Shown here: positions 1 to 7,300 of the stretch, in pieces
Layout: every line of letters starts with the position of its first letter
Numbering within the stretch: position 1 is the first letter of the stretch
NCBI RefSeq assembly: GCF_938018035.1
Contig: NZ_CALIJF010000419.1
Location: 1 to 10,937 of the forward strand
DNA length: 10,937 nucleotides
Direction: 5' to 3'
Source of the DNA: an uncultured Campylobacter sp.
Lineage (GTDB): Bacteria > Campylobacterota > Campylobacteria > Campylobacterales > Campylobacteraceae
Program-made: the position numbers and the translations under genes
The notes under the pieces: model-generated
Database searches by the model: none
What the model saw: only the letters and a program-made list of their open reading frames with translations
Told to the model about the DNA's origin: nothing

Positions 1-426
1 GCGGTTTTGATCGTAGCATTTATCGGATATTACGCAAATGAATTTCTAAGCGATCGTCGCATAGCAAGCGCTAATGCGATCTATGACGAGCTGCTTAACA
101 AGCGCGACGACGCTAAGCTAGCCGAGCTTAAGCAAAAAGATATAAATCTATACGCTCTTTATATTTTGCAAAACGGCTCTGCAGACGAGCGAGCGGCGCT
201 AGAAAATACCCAAGGCATCGATGTTATGCTAAAAGAGATAATAAATCTACAAAACGGCAAACAAGGCGGAGTGCTACTCGCCGATTACGATTCTTTGCTC
301 AAAGGCTACGACCTACTAAAAGAGGGCAAAATCGAGCAAGCTCACGCAGAGCTAGATAAAATTCCACTCAACTCGCCAGTTCGTCAAATCGCACTTGCTT
401 TGAAACACTATGGAGGCAATAAATAA
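1..426 (+). CDS. YfgM/TPR-like membrane-anchored protein, 5'-truncated by window edge
   Basis: The frame is open from base 1 to a TAA at 424-426 and gives 141 residues. The TTG at base 7 is most likely an internal Leu codon, so the true start lies before the window. The first dozen residues (AVLIVAFIGYYA) look like the end of a membrane helix. The rest is a soluble, mainly helical, charged domain. Its Ala/Leu-rich helical pairs, such as the stretch around YDLLKEGKIEQAHAEL, look like tetratricopeptide-type helices. This layout, one N-terminal membrane anchor followed by TPR-like helices, is that of YfgM-type proteins, which in other bacteria sit at the Sec translocon and help envelope protein export. 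The next gene is a lipoprotein with propeller-like repeats, as bamB follows yfgM in E. coli. The family call is inferred from architecture and context; no diagnostic motif is visible. Confidence 0.6.
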   Translation, partial: AVLIVAFIGYYANEFLSDRRIASANAIYDELLNKRDDAKLAELKQKDINLYALYILQNGSADERAALENTQGIDVMLKEIINLQNGKQGGVLLADYDSLLKGYDLLKEGKIEQAHAELDKIPLNSPVRQIALALKHYGGNK

Positions 427-1439
427 TGAAAAAAACGCTGATATTTACGCTTTTACTATCGTTTTTATTTTTAGGCTGCTCGACGAAGCGCCAGTATTTC
501 GAACCTAGCGACGAAAACATCACAGGCGATATGAAATTTAACGGCTCGCTGCCGTCGGAAATCGTAGCGGTTAGTAAAGATGGCGCTACGCTAAAAGACG
601 GCGAAGTCATCTCTAAAAACGGATTGGTGAAAAATTTCAAAGTCCTAAAAAGTGAGAAATTTTTAGGCGAATATGACGGAAATTTCGTCGTAACCGACAT
701 CAATGGCACGCTTAAAGTAGTTGGTAGCACAGGTGCCGTAAAATTTGAAAAAGCCCTCGGCAGACAAGCGCTAAGTGCAAATATACGCGGCGATGATTTG
801 GCTTTAGTGATGAGTGATGATTCGATCATGCTTATCAAGCTAAGCTCGGGCGCAGTGGTACTCGATCATAAAGTAGGCGATGCATTCGCAATCGATTCGC
901 GCGTAGCGTCACCGCTATTTATCAACCAGCTTATCGCTTATCCTGCGTTAGACGGACTAGTCAGCATCGCAGAAAACGTAGGTGGGCGCTCGGCACGCGA
1001 TTTCGTCGTGAGCAACCAGCCGTTTTTTAACAACATTATCGCCTTAGAAAACAAGGGCGATAACCTTTATGCTGTGACCGCCACTAGGCTAATGCTGGTA
1101 AGTCCTGCGGGCAATAAAAACCATAACGTAGACATCAAAGACGTAATTTTTAGCGGCGATAGAATTTATCTTTTCTTAAAAGACGGCAGAGTCGAGCTAC
1201 TAGATCGCGGGCTAAATTTGATCAAATCGCGCAAATTTACTTTCGCGCAGTTTAGCGGCGCACTGCTTAGCGGCGGCTATTTGTATATCATTGAGCGCAA
1301 CGGCTACGTCATCCGCGTGGACGAAAATTTAGAGGGACAAGCGATCTACGAGCTAAATGGCGAACTCGAGGATAAGTCCTTTATCGCAGGCACGTCCTTT
1401 TACTACGACGATAAAATTTTAAATTTTGATGCTAGATAA
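426..1439 (+). CDS. Outer-envelope lipoprotein with BamB-like beta-propeller character
   Basis: 337 residues. The N-terminus is a classic lipoprotein signal: Lys-Lys, a hydrophobic stretch and the lipobox LFLGC, with lipidated Cys at residue 18. The mature part lacks membrane helices and has short beta-strand repeats of the form 'hydrophobic strand, Asp/Asn-Gly turn, hydrophobic strand', for example near residues 86-100, 124-141, 160-182, 212-226, 243-259 and 284-299. The segment around RVASPLFINQLIAYPALDG resembles PQQ-type blades of BamB, the propeller lipoprotein of the outer-membrane beta-barrel assembly machine. BamB is usually somewhat longer (about 390 residues), so this could be a divergent BamB or another propeller lipoprotein. 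The ATG overlaps the previous stop by one base (TAATG), and GGAGG at 412-416 sits 9 bases upstream, so the start is well supported. The lipoprotein call is strong; the BamB link is an inference. Confidence 0.8.
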   Translation: MKKTLIFTLLLSFLFLGCSTKRQYFEPSDENITGDMKFNGSLPSEIVAVSKDGATLKDGEVISKNGLVKNFKVLKSEKFLGEYDGNFVVTDINGTLKVVGSTGAVKFEKALGRQALSANIRGDDLALVMSDDSIMLIKLSSGAVVLDHKVGDAFAIDSRVASPLFINQLIAYPALDGLVSIAENVGGRSARDFVVSNQPFFNNIIALENKGDNLYAVTATRLMLVSPAGNKNHNVDIKDVIFSGDRIYLFLKDGRVELLDRGLNLIKSRKFTFAQFSGALLSGGYLYIIERNGYVIRVDENLEGQAIYELNGELEDKSFIAGTSFYYDDKILNFDAR

Positions 1440-1761
1440 AATTTCAAAACTTTGCGTTCGCGAAGGACTCCTGCTTCAAAAATTCCAAACGCTAGATATC
1501 GCTAGCTTCACGCGCTCGCGATCATACGGCGCGTATTTCGGCGTGGATCTAAAAAGCTACAACGTCCTTTTGTTTATGCGCGACGCAAAATCTCGCTTTG
1601 TAATGCGCGACGCGGAATTTCTGCTCTCGCTCGTAAGCGACATTAGCGCAAGCCTAGGCAAGGTCGTGAAAAAACGCGTGCTGTTTTACAACTCGCAAAT
1701 GTGCTCTAAAAGTGCGAAATTTTTAAAAGAAAACGGATTTAGCCTCTATGCTTTTGTGTGA
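1429..1761 (+). CDS. Small conserved-type protein of unknown function
   Basis: 110 residues, start taken at ATG 1429. A TTG one codon earlier is possible but less likely. There is no signal peptide and no clear membrane helix. The chain is basic and mixes helices and strands, with a hydrophobic core segment (YNVLLFMRDAKSRFVM, residues 44-59), a predicted helix at 62-77 and a basic strand KKRVLFYNSQ at 81-90. I do not recognise the family. The reading frame is credible because it is locked between two genes: it overlaps the lipoprotein stop by 11 bases and the coaX start by 14 bases. No clear ribosome site precedes it, so its translation is probably coupled to the lipoprotein. In Campylobacter a small unknown gene is, from memory, often found directly before coaX. 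Its place gives no firm functional hint. Confidence 0.7.
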   Translation: MLDKISKLCVREGLLLQKFQTLDIASFTRSRSYGAYFGVDLKSYNVLLFMRDAKSRFVMRDAEFLLSLVSDISASLGKVVKKRVLFYNSQMCSKSAKFLKENGFSLYAFV

Positions 1762-2368
1762 CGTAGGAAATTCCAGGGTTAAATTTTATAAAGGCGGCGT
1801 AACGCAAAGTATGCCCGTAGCGGAGTTTATGCGGTACGAGCCAAAGGAGCGAATTTTTTTCATTAGCGTCAATGATGGCGTGAAAAAAAAGCTGAAAAAT
1901 CCTCTGTTTGTTGATCTGGCGCCGCACTTTGAGCTAAAAACCGCCTACCGCGGGCTTGGGATCGACCGCATAGCGGCGTGCTCGGCCATAAACACCGGCG
2001 TCGTCGTCGATGCGGGCAGCGCGATCACCGTGGATTTGATGTTTAAAGGCTCGCACCTAGGCGGATTTATAATGCCGGGCATTAGCACGCTTTTAAAGTC
2101 GTTCGCGAGCATCGCGCCCGTACTGGACGTCACGCTAGCTAGCAATATCGATCTGGATCCGCTACCGCAAAAGACCGTAAATGCCGTAAATTACGGAATT
2201 TTAAAGCCGATCGTGCTTGCCATCGCAAACATCGCGGGCAATAATAAAATTTACTTCACGGGCGGTGACGGAGCCTATCTGATGCGGTATTTTCGCAACT
2301 CGATCTACGAAAAGGATCTCATCTTTAAATCGATGGTGAGCTTGATTGCAAAAAAGGGGCTAGCATGA
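1748..2368 (+). CDS. coaX: Type III pantothenate kinase (CoaX)
   Basis: 206 residues. It phosphorylates pantothenate with ATP, the first step of coenzyme A synthesis, in the cytoplasm. The ASKHA-fold signatures of the CoaX family are visible: DVGN (residues 5-8, phosphate loop), GIDR (71-74, holding the proposed catalytic Asp), the VVDAGSAITVD block (86-96, second phosphate/adenosine motif), GGFIMPG (105-111) and TGGDG (171-175). Length matches the short CoaX proteins of Campylobacter and Helicobacter. The start at 1748 puts the DVGN motif at its usual distance from the N-terminus. It lies 14 bases inside the preceding gene with no strong ribosome site, so coupled translation is likely. Its TGA overlaps the hisG ATG (ATGA). 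Type III kinases are generally not inhibited by coenzyme A, so flux control would lie elsewhere. Identification is firm. Confidence 0.95.
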   Translation: MLLCDVGNSRVKFYKGGVTQSMPVAEFMRYEPKERIFFISVNDGVKKKLKNPLFVDLAPHFELKTAYRGLGIDRIAACSAINTGVVVDAGSAITVDLMFKGSHLGGFIMPGISTLLKSFASIAPVLDVTLASNIDLDPLPQKTVNAVNYGILKPIVLAIANIAGNNKIYFTGGDGAYLMRYFRNSIYEKDLIFKSMVSLIAKKGLA

Positions 2369-2976
2369 TAACCATAGCCCTACCAAAAGGCCGCATAGCC
2401 GACGATACGCTTAAAATTTTTAAAACCATTTTCGGGCTTGATTTTGCCTTTGAGGATCGCAAACTCATAATGCAAGAGGGCGATTTTAAATTCCTCTACG
2501 TCCGCAACCAAGATATCCCCACTTACGTTATGGGAGGTGCGGCGGATATCGGCGTAGTGGGGCTTGACGTGCTTGAGGAGCATCGCCCGGACGTGCTTAC
2601 GCTGCTCGATCTTAAAATCGGAAAATGCCGCGTCTGCGTGGGCGTGCATGCGGGCACCCAGCTAAACTACGGCGCTCCGAGCCTAAAAATCGCTACGAAA
2701 ATGCCCAACATCACTCGCGAGTACTTCGCCTCCAAGGCCGTCGCCGTAAATATCATCAAACTCTACGGCTCGATCGAGCTAGCCCCGCTCATAGGGCTTG
2801 CCGATGCCATCGTCGATGTCGTGGAAACCGGCGCTACGATGAAACAAAACGGGCTGCAACCCGCAGAAACCGTGATGCAAAGCTCCGCGCACCTCATCGC
2901 CAACAAAAACAGCTTCGTGCTAAAACGCGATGAAATTTTAAATTTAAGAGATAAACTAGCCCGCACGATCGCCTAA
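2365..2976 (+). CDS. hisG: ATP phosphoribosyltransferase, short form (HisG-S)
   Basis: 203 residues. It condenses ATP with PRPP to form N1-(5-phosphoribosyl)-ATP, the first committed step of histidine synthesis. Visible motifs are ALPKGR at the N-terminus (5-10), RNQDIP (47-52), MGGAADIGVVG (56-66), the strand RVCVG (89-93), MPNITREYF (113-121) and the PRPP-binding loop DVVETGAT...NGL (151-164). The protein stops where the catalytic half of the family ends. The C-terminal ACT-like regulatory domain of long-form enzymes (about 290-300 residues) is absent. Short forms are normally active and histidine-regulated only as hetero-octamers with HisZ, a HisRS paralogue, which is not in this window. 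The ATG overlaps the coaX stop by four bases, with GGGG at 2356-2359 as a ribosome site. No other his gene lies nearby. Enzyme identity is firm; partner dependence is family knowledge. Confidence 0.95.
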   Translation: MITIALPKGRIADDTLKIFKTIFGLDFAFEDRKLIMQEGDFKFLYVRNQDIPTYVMGGAADIGVVGLDVLEEHRPDVLTLLDLKIGKCRVCVGVHAGTQLNYGAPSLKIATKMPNITREYFASKAVAVNIIKLYGSIELAPLIGLADAIVDVVETGATMKQNGLQPAETVMQSSAHLIANKNSFVLKRDEILNLRDKLARTIA

Positions 2977-2988
2977 CGCTCGCTTGCC

Positions 2989-3018
2989 CGCCGCACGGTA
3001 TTTGCGACCGGCGCGGCG
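2989..3018 (+). terminator. GC-rich hairpin just after hisG, possible terminator
   Basis: Thirteen bases past the hisG stop, an outer stem CGCCGC/GCGGCG (2989-2994 with 3013-3018) encloses an inner stem CGGT/ACCG (2996-2999 with 3007-3010) and a 7-base loop. There is no run of T after it, so it is not a textbook intrinsic terminator. It may act as an RNA 3'-end stabiliser or a weak terminator of the coaX-hisG unit. Confidence 0.35.
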
Positions 3019-3230
3019 CACTTCCGTAAATCATCATTGCTCGTCTCGGCGATGTCGTTTAAAAACCGCCGCTACGGATAGAATTTTTTGGCAGCAACCG
3101 CACCGCTTAAATTTAGAAATCCTGCGAATTTGATTTATCAAGAGGCGGATGCGCTTTGCCGAGCCGCGCAGCCTAAAATTTTAAAATTTATCGCTACGAA
3201 ATTCTAAATTTAGCCCTAAATTTACAGCTC

Positions 3231-3325
3231 GCGAAATTTCAAAATACAAAACTCCACGGCGCAGAATTTCAAAATTCTAAAATCCCGCTTCACAATTTCA
3301 CGCTGTAAAATTTCAAAATTTTGCA
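3231..3325. repeat. Degenerate direct repeats of AATTTCAAAAT
   Basis: The 11-base word AATTTCAAAAT occurs exactly at 3235-3245, 3265-3275 and 3309-3319, with related imperfect copies around it (for example CAATTTCACG near 3293 and GAATTTCTGAATTTC near 3371). The spacing, 30 then 44 bases, is not regular, and the words lie in sequence already rich in A and T. The same kind of AAATTT word recurs in the spacer upstream of dnaE. It is not a CRISPR array because the units are short and degenerate. Confidence 0.4.
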
Positions 3326-4353
3326 AGTTCTAAATTCAGGCTCAAATTTCCGCGGCTTGGAAACGGCAGAATTTCTGAATTTCAACTCGCTAAATTTCGC
3401 CACTAAAAATCGCGCGAAATTTAATTAGCGCCATTCTTTAAGTATAGAAAGTAGCCTGCGCCAAAATCAAAGATGCTAGCCGCGCGTACGGATCAATCCC
3501 TGCTACGGCGATATTTGAAAAACTGCTTTATAAGACTTAAAAAGCCCGCACAGGCGGCATTATCTCCTACATTTTCGGGCAGGACAAACACGCTTAGCAC
3601 GAGCAATATATACAGCGCGAAAAATTTCAAATACAGCCGTTTAACAATTTTGATAAATTTTGGATTTAAGACAGGTTGCATCCCGGCGCGCGGCTCGGCT
3701 CGAGCCTAGTCCGCGCTAGCTTGATTTTTTCGGGCACCGTTTGCTCGCCAGCTTTGTTTCGGATTTTTTCTGCGCGTCTTAAGTCAGTTTTTGTGTGCTT
3801 TACTAAATTTGCTCGGCGAAATTTTACCGCGATAAAATTTTACGTAGTAAAGCTATGCCTAAAATTTCAAATCCGCTAAAGTTTAAAATTTTAAAGCTAC
3901 GTGGAGATTCGCCAAAGTAAGGCTTCGCAAAAATTTAGCTCGAAATTTAAAAACGCTCATACCGTTTATCATGCAACAGGTAAGCTAGCGCAACAATATA
4001 ATTCAACTCTGCCTAGGCACGGCTAGCTGTCATTGCGACAACTCAAACGGCGCGCTATAAGCCTTGCCGACGCAATAAAACAGAAGCAGTCTATGTGCCT
4101 GTAAATTTGTGGCAGATAAAATTCCACCGCGATGAACGCAATAAATTTAGATATCACGGACGATCTGCGTGATTTTAGTTTTTGCGTGCAGCACAGTAAA
4201 TTTTACATGCAGCAAGCTTTGAGCCGAAAATATTGTCGCCTCTTATCGCGTTCGCGCCAAAAAACCATGACTGTTTGCGACGCCAAAAGCTACTTACGTG
4301 CAAAGCGAACAAGAATAAAATTTTACCGACCTGGCGCGACGAAAGAGCCGCAC

Positions 4354-7300
4354 CTACGCCGCGATGATTTCGCGCACCTTTTCGGTGAAATTATCGCTCA
4401 CGATGTATTCGGTCGGATAAACTAGCACCTCGCTGCCGTTGCGGATCCGCAGAATCAGCCGCTTGGTGTTTTTCAGCGCCGTGTCGCAAAAGGCAAGATG
4501 GTAAATTTTATAAATTTTCTCGCGACTTAGCTCGCCCAAGCTTAGCTCAAACTCAAAATCCTGCGCGTTTTTTCGCTGTGTCTCGCGCTCTTTGCGCGCC
4601 TTAAGGGCGGGATCCTCCGCAGTAAACCCGCTCCTTCGCTCCGCGAAATTTCCTCCGCCAAAACTGCCACTTCGTTCGCCGCCAGAGCCGAAATTGCCGC
4701 TGTTAAAGCCCCCGCGCTCCCTACCACCGAAGCCTCGCACCTTACTAGGCACGTAGCCGTCGATATTTTGCGCGGCATCTAGAGTTAAAATTTCATCCAG
4801 ATAAATTTGAAATTTCCCGCCGTAAGGGCTAGTGTTTTTGCTAAGCCGCGCCCAAAACGCCATCGGGCGCTCCAGCTGCGCATCCGTTAGCGCAGTGACC
4901 GCATCACAAATATCGCCGAACGCGCTCATCTCGAAGCTGCCCGCAAGATCAAGCACCGTGAGATTTGCCATCTGCTTGCCCGATTTGGTCGTGCGGGTAT
5001 GGACGTTTTCGATCTTGCCGACGCACAAAATTTTAACGCTCGCGTCCTCGTCGCCCACCAGTTCGTCGAATTTGTTCGATTTAGTATGTGCAATCGCTCC
5101 AAGCTGCGCGGCGTAGGCTTTGAGTGGATTTTCGCTCAAAAATACTCCCGCGCGCGGACGGAAGCTCGCATCGCGGGCGTTTTGCAGGCTCATCATCGAA
5201 AGAAACGACAGCTGATACGCCGCGCCGCCGACCGCACTTTTTGAAATTTTGATCATAAAGGCATACGGATGCTCCCGCTCCTGCGGGCTTAAGTTTTCGA
5301 TCGCCTTTAGCGCGTTATCAAACACCGCTAGCTCGAAGCTGCCGTGCAGATCAAGCACGTTTAAAATCCCCATTTTTTTGCCCGTTTTTGTCATGCGCGT
5401 GGACAGATCCTCGATCCGCCCCACGCTAAGCACCTCGGCGCTATCGCCCTCGATCTCGCTAAACGCCGAGGATAGCGTATAGTCGATGCCCTCCATCTCC
5501 TCTTTATAATCATCCAGCGGATGCCCCGAGAGATACACGCCCACGGTCTGCTGCTCGAATTTTAAAATTTCGCCCTGCGGAAATTCCTTATCGGTATCGA
5601 CGAAGCTTACGCTCATGCCGCTCGTCATATCCTCATCCTCGCCAAAAAGCGAGCTCTCGGCGTCCTTTTTAATCTCGGTGATCTTCTTCATCACATCTAG
5701 GATATTTTCCATATTTTGAATCATCGCCAGGCGGCTCTTGCCTAGACAATCCATCGCGCCTGCGTAGATCAGTGACTCGATGACCTTTTTATTGACGCGG
5801 AAATTATCCACGCGCGAAGCAAAATCGTCGATGCTTTGAAATTTAGCCTCGCTTTGAAGCTCTAAGATATTCTCGATCGCGGCGCCGCCCACGCCCTTGA
5901 TCGCGCCGAGGCCGTAGATGATCGAGGTGCCCGATTTGGAGTTTTCGTCGTCCACGACGCTAAAGCCCCTTAAGCTTTGATTGATAGACGGCGGCAAAAG
6001 CCCGATACCCAGGCGGCTAGCCTCGTCGATATACTTTGAAATTTTATCGGTGTTGCCCTCTTCCGAAGTAAGCAGCGCCGCCATAAACTCCGCCGGATAG
6101 TAGGTCTTAAGATAGGCCGTTTGAAAGGTGATCATCGAATACGCCGCGGCATGGGATTTGTTAAAGCCGTAGGAGGCAAATTTCATAATCAGATCAAATA
6201 GCTCATCCGCCTTAGCTACGTCAAAGCCCAGCTCTTTGGCGCCGTTTAGATACTGCTCGCGCATATGAGCGAGCTTCTTTTCATCCTTCTTACCCATCGC
6301 GCGGCGCACCAGATCGGCATCGCCCAAGCTAAAGCCGCCCACCTTCTGCACGATCTGCATGACCTGCTCTTGATAGACGATGATGCCATATGTTGGCTCT
6401 AAAATTTCTTTTAGCTCAGGGAAGATATAGCTTGCTTTTAGCTCGCCATGTTTGATCCTGATAAAATCAGGGATTAGATCCATCGGCCCCGGGCGATAGA
6501 GCGAGATCATCGCGATGATATCCTCGAAGCGGTCCGGGCGCAGGTTCATCGCCAGATCCTGCATGCCCGCGCCCTCGATCTGGAAGATCCCCAGAGTGTT
6601 GCCGCTTTGAATCGTTTTGTAAGTGCGTGGATCATTAAAGTCTATCTCCTCCCAAACTATGTCGCGATTATATCGGCGCTTGACGAGCTTGATGGCGTTA
6701 TCGATCACATCGAGGTTTTTAAGGCCAAGGAAGTCAAATTTTATCAGATCGACGTCCTCGAGATAGTTTTTGGTGTATTGCGTTACCAGGCGCGCATCCT
6801 CGCCCTTATCCTGCTTAAATAGCGGCGCTTTATTCCACAGCGGCTCGTTTGAGATCACCACTCCCGCGGCATGCATTCCTGCGTTGCGATTTAGCCCTTC
6901 AAGATCTAGCGCAAACTCCCAAACCTGCTGTGCGATCGGATCTGCATCGATAAATTCCTTCAGCTTCGGCTCGGCGTCGTAAGCCTGCGTAAGCGTGATG
7001 CCGAGCTTGTCGGGGATCAGCTTCGCCATCTTATCGGCCTGCGAAAGTGGCATATCGCAGACGCGAGCCACGTCGCGGATGACGCCGCGCGCGAGCAGCT
7101 TACCGAAAGTCGCAACCTGCGCGACGTTGTATTTGCCGTACTGATCGATGACGTAGTCGATCACCTCGCCTCTGCGCGTCTGGCAAAAATCCACGTCGAT
7201 GTCGGGCATCGAGATACGCGACGGATTTAAAAATCGCTCAAAAAGCAGATTATACGGGATCGGATCGAGGTCGGTAATGCGAAGTGCATAAGCGCAGATG

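Larger units (their letters stand above)
2977..4353. other. 1.38-kb gene-poor region between convergent hisG and dnaE
   Basis: No convincing gene was found on either strand. Short open frames exist (plus 3473-3709, plus 3676-3879, plus 4132-4425 and minus 3493-3681), but none has a good ribosome site or a recognisable domain, and two of them oppose each other over the same bases. The best of these is minus 3493-3681 (62 residues), which has one possible membrane helix. The DNA is rich in AAATTT-centred words, especially at 3170-3430 and 3790-3960. It carries a 12-bp inverted repeat (3158-3169 and 3688-3699) and a 10-bp palindrome GGCTCGAGCC. No tRNA-like cloverleaf and no transposase remnant was recognised. 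It may be a decayed gene or genes, a spacer, or the site of an untranslated RNA; the sequence does not decide. Confidence 0.6.

Noticed and set aside
368..838. 156-residue minus-strand frame opposite the lipoprotein gene
   Set aside because: It is antisense to a well-supported gene with a lipobox and a ribosome site; there is no independent support.
2625..2933. 102-residue plus-strand frame inside hisG
   Set aside because: It is a shifted frame with very high Arg content, overlapping conserved HisG motifs.
3231..3400. Possible CRISPR-like array
   Set aside because: The repeat words are about 11 bases, irregularly spaced and degenerate, without uniform spacers or cas genes.
3493..3681. Minus-strand 62-residue frame with one possible membrane helix (FFALYILLVLSVFVLP)
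   Set aside because: It has no ribosome site before its ATG and no recognised family, and it is opposed by an equally open frame on the other strand. It is the best small-gene candidate in the gap, but not enough to call.
3473..3879. Plus-strand frames at 3473-3709 and 3676-3879
   Set aside because: They have no ribosome sites, composition unlike real proteins of the window, and no domain; they are likely chance open frames.
3997..4002. Perfect TATAAT on the plus strand in the empty region
   Set aside because: There is no matching -35 and no gene after it. A/T-rich DNA gives such hexamers often, though a short untranslated RNA cannot be excluded.
4132..4425. Plus-strand 97-residue frame running into the 3' end of dnaE
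   Set aside because: Its C-terminal part is antisense to dnaE codons, and it has no ribosome site or recognisable motif.
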